Assembly: GCA_018664075.1 (NCBI GenBank)
Contig: JABJOY010000024.1
Coordinates: 1 to 64,000, forward strand
Length of the DNA: 64,000 bases
Source: Porticoccaceae bacterium
GTDB taxonomy: Bacteria > Pseudomonadota > Gammaproteobacteria > Pseudomonadales > Porticoccaceae
Direction: 5' to 3'
The notes under the pieces were generated by a model. The model was given only the letters and a program-made list of their open reading frames with translations. It had not been told where the DNA came from and made no database searches. Below, in pieces: positions 11,126 to 18,928 of the stretch (positions are counted from its first letter, which is position 1; each line of letters begins with the position of its first letter). The position numbers and the translations under genes are program-made.

Positions 11126-11873
11126 AGGCAATCAGGGCCGCGGTAATAGCGACATTCAAAGACTCGACATCATTGGCCATGGGAATGGCGACACGGTGAT
11201 CGCTGAGGGCAGCAACTTCTGGACTGACCCCTTCAGTTTCATTACCCAGTACAAACACCACAGGTGCCTTGGGCGCAAAGTCCGTCAGCGGGGTTGCCTG
11301 ATGTGAAGACATTGTGCAGATTTCATAACCCTGCTGTTTAAAGTCTGCCAGTGCCTTTGACAGGGAATCACAGCGCAGAATATTGCCTTTAAACAATGTG
11401 CCAGCACTGGCTTTAATCACCAGAGGTGAAATATCTGCAGTGCCTTTGCTTGGCAGCAGCAGAGCCTGAGCTGGACTGGCAGTAACACTACGGATAATCA
11501 TGCCCAGATTCTGTGGGTTGGTAATGCCATCCAGAGCAATAATGGTTCCAGCCGGGCCGTCGCTCAGTGCCTGCTGGTAGGGCTGGTAGCCAGGGCAGTG
11601 AATATCGCAGGCCACCCCTTGGTCCTGTTTGCTATTGCGAGAAATACGCGACAGCTCCGAGCGGCTGTGAAAACAGATCTCGATATTGCGCTTGGCTGCC
11701 AGTTGACGGATCTGCGCAATAATACCGCCATCCCGATTTGAGTCCGCCAGGTGCAATCGAAATATTTTAAGTTTGCTGTCTTCGAGTATCTCCAGCACCG
11801 GCTTGCGGCCATATACAGTGATCAGCTGATCAAAAAATGATTTTCGCGCAAGGTACTCCGGGCTGTCATTCAT
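11112..11873 (-). CDS. SpoU/TrmH-family RNA 2'-O-methyltransferase
   Basis: 253 aa. An N-terminal L30e-like substrate-binding domain (residues 1 to about 85) precedes a SPOUT catalytic domain. The three family motifs are visible: LDGITNPQNLGMIIRS, VLGNETEGVS and IPMANDVESLNVAITAAL. They form the trefoil knot that binds S-adenosylmethionine and carry the catalytic Arg and Asn. Such enzymes methylate a ribose in tRNA or rRNA. The sequence does not identify the target (RlmB-like and TrmH-like enzymes share these motifs). It is the last gene of a leftward five-gene operon. Confidence 0.88.
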   Translation of the reverse strand: MNDSPEYLARKSFFDQLITVYGRKPVLEILEDSKLKIFRLHLADSNRDGGIIAQIRQLAAKRNIEICFHSRSELSRISRNSKQDQGVACDIHCPGYQPYQQALSDGPAGTIIALDGITNPQNLGMIIRSVTASPAQALLLPSKGTADISPLVIKASAGTLFKGNILRCDSLSKALADFKQQGYEICTMSSHQATPLTDFAPKAPVVFVLGNETEGVSPEVAALSDHRVAIPMANDVESLNVAITAALIAFRQI

Positions 11874-11891
11874 AGCTCTAAATCCTTGGCT

Positions 11892-12767
11892 CTAATTCTT
11901 TTTGTCGCTGGGCTTCAACAGCTGTTCTATCTGCTGCAACTGCTGCTCAGAGGCCTGACCTTGCCGTTGAGAAATTGGCAATGTGGCATTGCCCAGAGCG
12001 CTGTAAACCTGTTGCCAGAGATCGGCCTGTTCATGGCCATTAAACGCCTGCAAGTGGTTGGCGACAGTGGCAGAATCACCGCGGGCAATGGGGCCCGTGA
12101 GTGCGGCAGTCGCGCCTGTACTCAGATAATTATCTAATGTCTGTCTGATCAATGAACCCAAAATATTGCCATGGCTATTATCGGCGCCTGCCGCTGTGAG
12201 CATCTGCTGGCTAGTGTCCAGCAGGCTTACCAGATAGTTACAGGCCATCACCGTTGCGCTGTGGTACAGGGCTTTTTGCTGGCTATCAATGGCAAAGGGC
12301 AGGGCACCTATAGACTTAAACAGAGGCTGCAGCTGTGCAACCGCCTCAGCCTGGCCTTCGATAGCACAGTGACTGCCAGAAAAGGTCTCTAATGATTGCT
12401 GTGGATTGGCAAAGCTGTGGACAGGGTGCACAGAGGCGACACTGATATTTTCTTGAGCTGGAGCGAGAACCGAAGAACTTGTGGAGCCGCTGCAGTGAAA
12501 AACCACAGCGCCACCATGCACAGTACCAGAGGCTAACAGTGCTTGATATGCAGCTTCAATTTGACTGTCAGGGGTTGCGATCATCCAGAGGTCGGCTGGT
12601 ACAGCTGTTTCCATAGTAGCTGCGGTGCCGGAGCCTATAAAATCAATAGCCTGCCGGGCTGATGGCTGCCCGGAATTGATGATCTGCCCAATAGTCACAT
12701 GCTCACTGAGCAGGCGACACAATGTCCTGCCTAGACGACCAGCTCCCACACAGGATAGGGTTGTCAT
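11892..12767 (-). CDS. Rossmann-like and DUF2520 domain-containing protein
   Basis: 291 aa. The N-terminal Rossmann fold has the dinucleotide motif GAGRLGRTL (residues 8-16). A domain of the DUF2520 type follows (SVHPVHSFANPQQSLETFSG, then helical NYLVSLLDTSQQML). The architecture resembles prephenate dehydrogenase or ketopantoate reductase-like NAD(P) enzymes, but the reaction of this family is unknown to me. It follows pdxJ with a 6-base gap and precedes the methyltransferase, so it is in the same operon. Confidence 0.85.
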   Translation of the reverse strand: MTTLSCVGAGRLGRTLCRLLSEHVTIGQIINSGQPSARQAIDFIGSGTAATMETAVPADLWMIATPDSQIEAAYQALLASGTVHGGAVVFHCSGSTSSSVLAPAQENISVASVHPVHSFANPQQSLETFSGSHCAIEGQAEAVAQLQPLFKSIGALPFAIDSQQKALYHSATVMACNYLVSLLDTSQQMLTAAGADNSHGNILGSLIRQTLDNYLSTGATAALTGPIARGDSATVANHLQAFNGHEQADLWQQVYSALGNATLPISQRQGQASEQQLQQIEQLLKPSDKKN

Positions 12768-12773
12768 AATGAT

Positions 12774-13520
12774 TTAAGCTAACAGCTCTCTGTAGGCCTG
12801 CACCGCATTGGCCATACCCATGGCCAGTGAATCAACGGTAAAGGCGTGGCCGATAGACACTTCTAAAAGATCGGGGATACTGGCAAATTTGGTTAGATTG
12901 TCGAGGTTGAGGTCGTGGCCCGCATTGACCCCCATGCCCAACTCAGTTGCCAGTTCAGCTGCTGCCAGATGCTGTTCGAAGATAGCTTGCAACTGGTCTG
13001 TTCCCCAGGCTGCGGCATAGGGCCCGGTGTAGAGTTCGATGCGGTCGGCGCCTATTTGAGAGGCCAGTTTAATTTGCTCCAGATCCGGATCCATAAAGAG
13101 GCTGACGCGCATACCCTGTTTTTGCAGGCGCTGGATAACAGGTGCCAGTTGTTCGGCGGAGCTGGTTAGATAAAAACCATGGTCAGAGGTGAGCTGGTCA
13201 TCCCCATCTGGAACCAGCGTGCACTGGTCGGGCTGAGTTTCTTCAACTAGCTCTACAAAACCGGGATAGTCTGCCATGGCAGGAGCAAAGGGATTGCCCT
13301 CAATATTAAATTCGACATCTGGGATTGGCGACACCAGTGCGGCTAACTGACGCACATCTGATGGTCGGATATGGCGCTGGTCCGGGCGCGGATGCACCGT
13401 AATACCGTCGGCACCCTGGTCAATACAGAGCTGCGCATGCTCAACAACATTGGGGTAATTGCCTTCTCTTGAGTTGCGAAGCAGGGCAATTTTGTTGAGG
13501 TTAACACTCAGTGCAGTCAT
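12774..13520 (-). CDS. pdxJ: Pyridoxine 5'-phosphate synthase PdxJ
   Basis: 248 aa, the usual length for the family. The TIM-barrel signatures are clear: LSVNLNKIALLRNSR at the N-terminus, GADGITVHPRPDQRHI, VEFNIEGNP, CTLVPD, and the C-terminal GHDLNLDNL and EVSIGHAF. PdxJ condenses 3-amino-1-hydroxyacetone-1-phosphate with 1-deoxyxylulose 5-phosphate to pyridoxine 5'-phosphate in DXP-dependent vitamin B6 synthesis. In many gammaproteobacteria it sits with era, recO and acpS. Here it is inside an unrelated operon between a cyclophilin and a DUF2520 protein. Confidence 0.95.
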   Translation of the reverse strand: MTALSVNLNKIALLRNSREGNYPNVVEHAQLCIDQGADGITVHPRPDQRHIRPSDVRQLAALVSPIPDVEFNIEGNPFAPAMADYPGFVELVEETQPDQCTLVPDGDDQLTSDHGFYLTSSAEQLAPVIQRLQKQGMRVSLFMDPDLEQIKLASQIGADRIELYTGPYAAAWGTDQLQAIFEQHLAAAELATELGMGVNAGHDLNLDNLTKFASIPDLLEVSIGHAFTVDSLAMGMANAVQAYRELLA

Positions 13521-13531
13521 AGTTTTGCCGC

Positions 13532-14182
13532 TTATCTGACCGGAATAGGTCGCTCAAAAGACAGGGTTTTAGCCTCGGGCTCAGGCAGGGCAGACCAGGC
13601 TTCTGGATTGACCAGACGAGCACTGAGAATACGGATCGCCGCTACAGGTACATTCTGGTACATGCTGACAGTCTGGGTTTCTGCGACAGCAATAGTATCT
13701 ACCACATTCATACCACTAACCACTTTGCCAAATACCGCATAGCCTGGATTCTCGTCTCTAGCGTCTAGGAAACGATTGTTTTTATGATTGATAAAAAACT
13801 GCGCTTTGGCGCTGTCCGGGTCGGCCATACGTGCCATGGCAATGGTGCCACGTTTGTTTTTTAACCCATTAGCGGATTCATTAACAATGGCAGAGCGGCT
13901 TGATTCTCGGGGGCTAAGATCAAAGGTAAAGCCACCGGTCTGAATCATAAAGCCTTCGATAACGCGGTGAAAAATCAATCCGTCATAATGGAAATCATTT
14001 ACCAGCTTAACAAAGTTGTCCACGGTAACTGGTGCTGCCTTGGGGTACAGCTCAATAACAATATCGCCAGCTTCAGTTTTCAGCATCACCTGCGGGTTAG
14101 CCTCTTCGGCTATAGATAGATTGGCCGTTATCAACAGCGCCACAGTCAGGAGCAAGTTATAAAGTGATTTTTGCATTGTCAT
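13532..14182 (-). CDS. Periplasmic peptidyl-prolyl cis-trans isomerase (cyclophilin type)
   Basis: 216 aa with a signal peptide (hydrophobic residues about 8-23 ending in SIAEEA), so probably exported. The cyclophilin core shows APVTVDNFVKLV, the active-site segment FHRVIEGFMIQTGGF and the substrate-binding loop ending in AQFFINHKNN. It would accelerate proline isomerisation during folding of envelope proteins, like PpiA. A C-terminal stretch of about 35 residues extends beyond the usual domain (PEAWSALPEPEAKTLSFERP). It lies 11 bases upstream of pdxJ in the leftward operon. Confidence 0.9.
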   Translation of the reverse strand: MTMQKSLYNLLLTVALLITANLSIAEEANPQVMLKTEAGDIVIELYPKAAPVTVDNFVKLVNDFHYDGLIFHRVIEGFMIQTGGFTFDLSPRESSRSAIVNESANGLKNKRGTIAMARMADPDSAKAQFFINHKNNRFLDARDENPGYAVFGKVVSGMNVVDTIAVAETQTVSMYQNVPVAAIRILSARLVNPEAWSALPEPEAKTLSFERPIPVR

Positions 14183-14198
14183 AATTACCTTTATCGGC

Positions 14199-14921
14199 TT
14201 ACTGCCATTCGGAGAAGCGTTTGCGACCGCGCAGCTTGGGAATCAGCACAACCAGAATGGCACCGAGAAATACGGTGAGCCCACCATACAAGAATGATTC
14301 GTTACGCTTGTCTTTTTGCAGGTCATCAAAATTAGCTTTCAGCACATCATTTTCTCGCTGCAGCATATGGTTTTGTTTGACCAGTTTCTGGTTCTGTTCG
14401 TTAAGGGCAATCACATCAGAGGAGATTTCTTTGATGCTCGCCAGCTCAGCGACCAGATTCTCTTTGCTGCCTTCGGTACTGTCGAGTTTGCCGCGCAGAG
14501 ATTTAGATTGCTGGCGAAGTTCAGACATAATCTGTTCCAGCTGACCGTTGCGGTCGGCAAGTTTTTTCAATCTGGCCTGATCTTTGGCCAGCTGAACGCG
14601 GGCAATTGGAGTTGAGGTGAGGTGCTGCTGTTCCATCCAGCCCTCGACACCTTTGTCAGTAAGTACCAGAGCCCAGTCATCGTTTTCGGCCAGCAATTTA
14701 ATGGGCGTCCCCGATTTGATGCCACGGTGGACAATGATGCAGCGCCGGCAGGGAGTTTCCCGCAGTGGCACATAAAATTCATCGGAGATATAGCGCTGCA
14801 GTGGCACCGCAAGTCGCTCTACGGCCTCAGGTTTTTCTGCTTCCTCAACAGTCTCCTGAGCGACCGCATTGGGCGCAAAGTAGCAGGTAATAACAAATAG
14901 GCTAATCAGTAAATAATTCAT
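14199..14921 (-). CDS. SH3-domain protein of the YgiM type (TIGR04211-like)
   Basis: 240 aa. The signal peptide ends near AVAQETVEE. A bacterial SH3 domain follows (about residues 45-100: VPLRETPCRRCIIVHRGIKSGTPIKLLAENDDWALVLTD shape), then a long coiled coil (about 105-205), one transmembrane helix (about 212-228) and a basic tail (LRGRKRF). This matches the YgiM-like family of membrane-anchored periplasmic proteins with a proposed role at the cell wall. Two cysteines (CRRC) sit inside the SH3 domain and may form a disulfide. It is the first gene of a leftward operon and has a promoter with an operator-like repeat just upstream. Confidence 0.85.
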   Translation of the reverse strand: MNYLLISLFVITCYFAPNAVAQETVEEAEKPEAVERLAVPLQRYISDEFYVPLRETPCRRCIIVHRGIKSGTPIKLLAENDDWALVLTDKGVEGWMEQQHLTSTPIARVQLAKDQARLKKLADRNGQLEQIMSELRQQSKSLRGKLDSTEGSKENLVAELASIKEISSDVIALNEQNQKLVKQNHMLQRENDVLKANFDDLQKDKRNESFLYGGLTVFLGAILVVLIPKLRGRKRFSEWQ

Positions 14922-14943
14922 TGGTTTTTAATCGCTAGTTTAA

Positions 14944-14965
14944 ATCAGGCAGATCATACCCTGAT
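14944..14965. repeat. Inverted repeat flanking the -10 element (operator candidate)
   Basis: ATCAGG at 14944-14949 and CCTGAT at 14960-14965 are exact reverse complements with a 10-base spacer that contains the -10 hexamer of the leftward promoter. A dimeric regulator bound here would block the promoter. No regulator gene is adjacent. Confidence 0.4.
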
Positions 14966-14981
14966 ATGAGTTAAATGATAA
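14953..14981 (-). promoter_or_regulatory. Sigma-70 promoter of the SH3-cyclophilin-pdxJ operon
   Basis: On the minus strand TTATCA (plus coordinates 14976-14981) and TATGAT (14953-14958) are separated by exactly 17 bases. The -10 matches the consensus at five of six positions and the -35 at four of six. Transcription would start about 25 bases upstream of the ATG of the SH3-domain gene. The -10 lies inside an inverted repeat. Confidence 0.55.
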
Positions 14982-14991
14982 CTGTGCTCAA

Positions 14992-15028
14992 GAGCCATCA
15001 GCGGGTTTAGGAGCCATCAGCTGTTTTA
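14992..15028. repeat. 19-base tandem direct repeat, two copies
   Basis: GAGCCATCAGCGGGTTTA (14992-15009) recurs as GAGCCATCAGCTGTTTTA (15011-15028), 16 of 18 positions identical, with a period of 19 bases. It lies just beyond the stop codon of yciI and upstream of the SH3-gene promoter. It could be a binding site array or a replication-slippage duplication. Confidence 0.7.
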
Positions 15029-15034
15029 AGATAC

Positions 15035-15334
15035 CTACGGCAGCACTTTTTTAAATGGTTTTACCGTTACCCTGGCATACACCCCGGCATCGATATAGGG
15101 ATCTGCATCAGCCCAGCTTTGTGCGCTTGTAAGGCTGTCAAACTCGGCGATAACCAAGCTGCCGGTAAATCCAGCTTCACCAGGCTCAGCATTGTCGATG
15201 GCAGGGTGAGGCCCAGCGGCAAATAATCGCCCGGCATCCTTAAGTTGCTGCAGGCGATCGAGATGCGCTGGTCGAGCCTGCATTCTCTTTTGAAGGCTGT
15301 TTTCAGTATCTTCACTAATAATGGCGTACCACAT
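15035..15334 (-). CDS. YciI family protein
   Basis: 99 aa, the usual length. The ferredoxin-like YciI fold is indicated by [13 protein letters not shown] at the start, [22 protein letters not shown] with the conserved His and Asp pocket, and the [19 protein letters not shown] segment. The biochemical role of stand-alone YciI proteins is not settled. In relatives yciI stands beside yciB/ispZ and upstream of trpH-yciO-scpA, and here part of that arrangement is kept, with a VC0807-type gene beside it. It is 33 bases downstream of that gene on the same strand. Confidence 0.9.
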   Translation of the reverse strand: MWYAIISEDTENSLQKRMQARPAHLDRLQQLKDAGRLFAAGPHPAIDNAEPGEAGFTGSLVIAEFDSLTSAQSWADADPYIDAGVYARVTVKPFKKVLP

Positions 15335-15367
15335 GGTATTAAATCCTTTGTAAGCTGCAGCAGCAGG

Positions 15368-16099
15368 TTATTTCTGTTTAACAATTTCCTCGAGAGGCAT
15401 GCCGGTCAGTTTGGTAATACCGCGAAACAGATAAAACAAATCTGCTGTGAGCACAAGCATTGCAGGCAAGGCGATAACAGGAAAGCTCAGAGCAGTCATT
15501 TTGCCAAGCTGTTCATTAAACGCCACTGTGCCTGGTTCCGCCGTGAGAATAACCACTGCCAATAGATAATTGAGCACCGAGGATAAAAAGAATGAGCCGG
15601 CGAGAATCCATGAGGCGTTGATCAGTAATTTGTCGAATTCCCGCACCCGGTTATGTTGCACCAGCGCCTGATTTATCTTTTGCGTATCCATTACTGATTC
15701 GTTAAGCAGAAAAGTATGAATCAAAGGCTGGGAAGTTTTCAGGGACAGCAATGTAGCCAGGCCAAACATTGCAGGAATGGAGGCCTCTTTGATGGCGATA
15801 TAGATCGCATCCAATTCCATCAGGCTTATTCCACCTGTCAGGGTGACACTCACTACTCCGAGGGCTGAGAAAAAGTTGAGCTTGCCGCGTGTAAAAAAAT
15901 CATGAAGCCCGTAAATGATCGGAAATGAAAGGGCCACTACTATAGCCAGCTTAATACCCAGATAATCATCGCCACTTAACTTAGTCAGAATCAACGTGGG
16001 CACGAGTAAATTACAGGCCAGATTAAGCAGCAGGCTCTCTTGCTTTTCAGCGGGCTGGTCCTGAGTTTGCTCAGGCGCTCTGGAGTCTTGATTGGACAT
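15368..16099 (-). CDS. VC0807-type multi-pass membrane protein
   Basis: 243 aa. After a polar Q- and E-rich N-terminus (residues 1-22) there are about six hydrophobic segments, with the motifs YGLHDFFTRGKLNFFSALGVVS and LTGGISL. This pattern fits the VC0807 family, a membrane family related in layout to the intracellular septation protein YciB. It occupies the place of yciB next to yciI. No catalytic residues are evident. Function is unknown, and involvement in the envelope or division is only a guess from the synteny. Confidence 0.75.
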   Translation of the reverse strand: MSNQDSRAPEQTQDQPAEKQESLLLNLACNLLVPTLILTKLSGDDYLGIKLAIVVALSFPIIYGLHDFFTRGKLNFFSALGVVSVTLTGGISLMELDAIYIAIKEASIPAMFGLATLLSLKTSQPLIHTFLLNESVMDTQKINQALVQHNRVREFDKLLINASWILAGSFFLSSVLNYLLAVVILTAEPGTVAFNEQLGKMTALSFPVIALPAMLVLTADLFYLFRGITKLTGMPLEEIVKQK

Positions 16100-16187
16100 G
16101 AATAAACTGATGATCGTTGGCGTTGCAGCATTGTAGCGGTTGAGGAGTAATTGTCGAGATATCGGGCAGTTTATTTGTTGCCAAATA

Positions 16188-16297
16188 GAAGTATAACTTC
16201 GTTTTTGCAGATATGTCTGATTATATTATTGAAAACCCATAACTATTGATCTATTAATTTATACCAATTGAAATTTTTATTAGGAATATGCTGTAAC
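16188..16297. promoter_or_regulatory. AT-rich upstream region with small palindrome and possible promoter
   Basis: The 230 bases between the VC0807 gene and the TPP-enzyme remnant are much more AT-rich than the surrounding genes from about 16140 on. They hold a perfect palindrome GAAGT-ATA-ACTTC at 16188-16200. A possible promoter for the rightward gene is TTGAAA (16268-16273) and TGTAAC (16292-16297) with 18 bases between. Nothing else is recognised in this gap. Confidence 0.3.
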
Positions 16298-16329
16298 TTA
16301 TTAATATATATGGAAATAGTTGCCTAATT

Positions 16330-17295
16330 ATGAGTAATGTTGAGGCTGATTCAGAGGTGCAAGAAGCGGTATTAACAGAGTCCGAAATGGGAGATTTGTT
16401 AGTTGCCTATCTCAACCAACTGGGCATCGAATATGTTTTCGGGGTGCCGGGTGGGGCGATCGAGCCTCTTTACAATGCGCTGGCACGCAGTGAACGTCAG
16501 GGTGGTGTTCGGGCTGTAGTGGCCAGGCATGAGACCGGCGCTGCATTTATGGCCGATGGTTACGCCCGCAATACAGGCAAGCTCGGAGTCTGTTGCTCTA
16601 CAACCGGCCCCGGAGCCACCAATATGATTACCGGCGTGGCATCAGCTTATGAGAATAATGTGCCTTTGCTGGTTATTACGGCACAGACCGCTATTTCAAC
16701 TTTTGGCAAAGGCGCAATTCAAGACTCTTCATGCACAGGCATTAATACAGTCGGCCTGTACCAGCATTGCACCAGATACAATACTTTGATTTCTCACCCG
16801 GCTCAGTTCGAGCACAAGCTATCAGCGGCCATTATGTCGGCGATGGGATCTCCAGCTGGGCCTGCCCATATTAGTGTTCCAAGGGATGTGATGGCGCAGC
16901 AGGCTCTGGTTAATTGTCCCAGTTATTCTCTTGATGACTTGCTAAATCAGCCCACCCTAATTGACGATAATGCCGTTGCCAGTCTCTACAAAGAGATTGT
17001 CAGATCCAAGCGCCCAGTATTTATTATTGGAGATGAAGCCTGTAATGCAATGCCTGCTATCCTTGAAGTCGCTGCTGAGATTAACGCACAAATACTAGTG
17101 ACGCCCCATGGCAAAGGTCTGGTCAGCCCTTATCACCCACAATTTAAAGGGGTGATTGGCTTTGCCGGGCATATTTCTGCCTCACGGTTATTGGCAGATC
17201 CAGGGGTAGATCTTGTTGTTGCTATTGGCGCTCGTTTCGGTGAATTTTCAAGCCGCGAGGGCTCTTCAATCAAAGCGCGAGGGCTCTCCCATTAA
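16330..17295 (+). pseudogene. Thiamine-pyrophosphate enzyme of the acetolactate synthase superfamily, truncated (C-terminal domain missing)
   Basis: 321 aa, against roughly 550-600 for complete members. The N-terminal TPP-binding (PYR) domain is intact (about residues 20-185: FGVPGGAIEPLYNAL, the catalytic glutamate in RHETGAAFMADGYAR, GPGATNMITGVASAYENNVPLLVIT). Most of the central domain follows (to about 308, ending VVAIGARFGEFSS). The C-terminal PP-binding domain with the GDG...N metal motif is absent. Instead the frame runs into 13 unrelated residues across a 22-base tandem duplication and stops. Without the PP domain it cannot bind TPP in the normal way, so I read it as a decayed gene. 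A stand-alone regulatory remnant is less likely. Confidence 0.8.
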
Positions 17296-17297
17296 AG
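17254..17297. repeat. 22-base imperfect tandem duplication at the truncation point
   Basis: CGCGAGGGCTCT occurs at 17254-17265 and again at 17276-17287. With the ten bases after each copy the unit is 22 bases long and 19 of 22 positions agree. The second copy also forms a hairpin, GGCTCT (17282-17287) with AGAGCC (17296-17301), but without a T tract. The repeat coincides with the point where homology of the TPP-enzyme frame ends. Confidence 0.8.
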
Positions 17298-17312
17298 AGC
17301 CAAGCTGTGTGA

Positions 17313-17347
17313 TAATACGCGCCGGTAAAAGTGCAACCAGCGTATTA
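17313..17347. repeat. 8-base inverted repeat upstream of yciO
   Basis: TAATACGC (17313-17320) and GCGTATTA (17340-17347) are exact reverse complements separated by 19 bases. The left arm overlaps GATAAT (17311-17316), the best -10-like hexamer in front of yciO. It may be an operator or a leader stem-loop, and it lies 20 bases before the yciO start codon. Confidence 0.45.
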
Positions 17348-17366
17348 ACAGAGCAGAAAGGCCAGC

Positions 17367-17990
17367 ATGAGTCAGTATTTTTCTATCCATCCAGATAATC
17401 CTCAGCATCGGCTAATTGCCCAGGCGGCAGAAATTGTTCGCCGCGGCGGGGTGATTGTGTATCCTACAGATTCAGTCTATGCCATAGGCTGCCATATTGG
17501 CGACAAACATGCCCTTGATCGGGTGCGCAATATTCGCCGGGTCGACAAAAATCATAACTTCACCCTACTGTGCCGCGACCTGTCCGAACTGGCCAACTAT
17601 GCCAAAGTAGACAATAACGATTTCCGTATTCTCAAAGCCCAGACTCCAGGGCCGTTTACTTTTATATTGCCGGCCTCATCCGAAGTGCCCAAGCGCCTCA
17701 TGCACCCCAAGCGCAAGACCGTTGGCATACGCGTGCCAGACAGCCCAATTGCTCAGGCTCTGCTTGATGAACTGGGTGAGCCAATGATGACGGTGACCCT
17801 GATTATGCCCGGGGATGAATATCCATTGACTGACCCCTACGATATTCGTCAGACCCTTGAACCCCATGTCGACGCCATTATTGATGGTGGTTACTGTGGG
17901 CTTGAGCCCACCACAGTGGTAGATATGACTGGCGATCAGCCTGAGTTGCGGCGTCAGGGCATGGGTGATTTTTCACTTATCGGATATTGA
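17367..17990 (+). CDS. yciO: YciO/Sua5/YrdC family protein (L-threonylcarbamoyladenylate synthase type)
   Basis: 207 aa. The Sua5/YrdC fold is shown by RGGVIVYPTDSVYAIGCHIGDKHALDRVRNIR, then HNFTLLCRDLSELANYAKV, PGPFTFILPAS and GIRVPDSPIAQALL. YrdC proteins make the threonylcarbamoyl-AMP used for t6A in tRNA, and the YciO branch has the same fold but its role is less certain. The branch is assigned from the downstream scpA-scpB-rluB order, which is typical of yciO. The usual upstream gene trpH is absent and the truncated TPP enzyme stands in its place. Confidence 0.9.
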   Translation: MSQYFSIHPDNPQHRLIAQAAEIVRRGGVIVYPTDSVYAIGCHIGDKHALDRVRNIRRVDKNHNFTLLCRDLSELANYAKVDNNDFRILKAQTPGPFTFILPASSEVPKRLMHPKRKTVGIRVPDSPIAQALLDELGEPMMTVTLIMPGDEYPLTDPYDIRQTLEPHVDAIIDGGYCGLEPTTVVDMTGDQPELRRQGMGDFSLIGY

Positions 17991-18037
17991 TGATGTTCAA
18001 CAGGCGTATTGTGGTTATAATCGGCCCTTGAATACTG

Positions 18038-18928
18038 ATGGGATATCAAGTGTCTAGCGAAGCAACCTCAATTGATGATTCTCAGCCTGCATCTGACAGC
18101 GCTGCAACCATTGCCCAAGCCCCCAAAGCGGCCATGCCTGGCCACCAGCAAGAGGAAATGCCTTTTGCTGTGGTGCAGGGCAAAGAAATCACTGTACTGC
18201 CCAAAGACCTGTATATTCCGCCGGATGCACTTGAGGTAATTCTCGAAGCCTTTGAGGGGCCACTGGATCTTCTGCTCTATCTTATCCGCCGCCAAAACCT
18301 CGATATCCTTGAGATTAATGTGGCTGAAATCACTCGCCAATATATGGGCTATATTGACCTGATGACATCTATCCAGCTGGAGTTAGCCGCCGAATATCTG
18401 GTGATGGCCGCTATGTTGGCCGAGATCAAATCCCGTATGTTGCTGCCGCGACAGCCGGTAGATGAAGAAGACGAAGCAGACCCCCGGGCAGAGCTGATTC
18501 GTCGGCTGCAAGAATATGAGCGCTTTAAAACCGCTGCTGAAGATATGGATGAAATACCGCGCATGGGTCGCGATATCCACCAGGCCAGAGCCGAAGGGCC
18601 TGATCGCGAGCAGGCTAGGCCCCATCCAGATGTTGATATGCGCGAGTTGCTGACCGCCCTGGGTGAAGTATTGCGCCGGGCAGAGATGTTTGAGAGCCAC
18701 CAGATTGAGTTAGAAAAATTGTCCACCCGGGAGCGGATGTCCCTGGTGTTGGAGAACCTCCATGGTCAGCAGTTTGTGCCCTTTGTCAGCCTGTTTAAAG
18801 AGGCTGAGGGTCGTCTGGGTGTGGTGGTCACATTCCTGGCGATTATGGAATTAATTAAAGAGTCATTAGTAGAGATTGTGCAGAGCGAATCTTTTGGTCC
18901 AATACACGTAAAAGCAAGAACATCATGA
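18038..18928 (+). CDS. scpA: Segregation and condensation protein ScpA (kleisin)
   Basis: 296 aa. The kleisin N-terminal domain is clear (FEGPLDLLLYLIRRQNLDILEINVAEITRQYMGYI, then AAEYLVMAAMLAEIKSRMLLPRQ). A linker follows, then the C-terminal winged-helix region (VPFVSLFKEAEGRLGVVVTFLAIMELIKESLVEI). ScpA bridges the two heads of the SMC dimer and carries ScpB. A GTG 12 bases downstream (18050) is an alternative start, and the first 60 residues are low-complexity in either case. The stop overlaps the scpB ATG by four bases (ATGA). SMC itself is 12 kb upstream. Confidence 0.95.
   Translation: MGYQVSSEATSIDDSQPASDSAATIAQAPKAAMPGHQQEEMPFAVVQGKEITVLPKDLYIPPDALEVILEAFEGPLDLLLYLIRRQNLDILEINVAEITRQYMGYIDLMTSIQLELAAEYLVMAAMLAEIKSRMLLPRQPVDEEDEADPRAELIRRLQEYERFKTAAEDMDEIPRMGRDIHQARAEGPDREQARPHPDVDMRELLTALGEVLRRAEMFESHQIELEKLSTRERMSLVLENLHGQQFVPFVSLFKEAEGRLGVVVTFLAIMELIKESLVEIVQSESFGPIHVKARTS

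Noticed and set aside
16191-16202. Resemblance to one arm of a loxP site (ATAACTTCGT)
   Set aside because: Only ten bases match, there is no spacer and second arm, and the bases form a small palindrome in AT-rich DNA. It is most likely coincidence.
17282-17301. GGCTCT/AGAGCC hairpin after the truncated TPP enzyme as a terminator
   Set aside because: There is no T tract after the stem, and it is partly created by the 22-base duplication, so it is reported only as part of that repeat.
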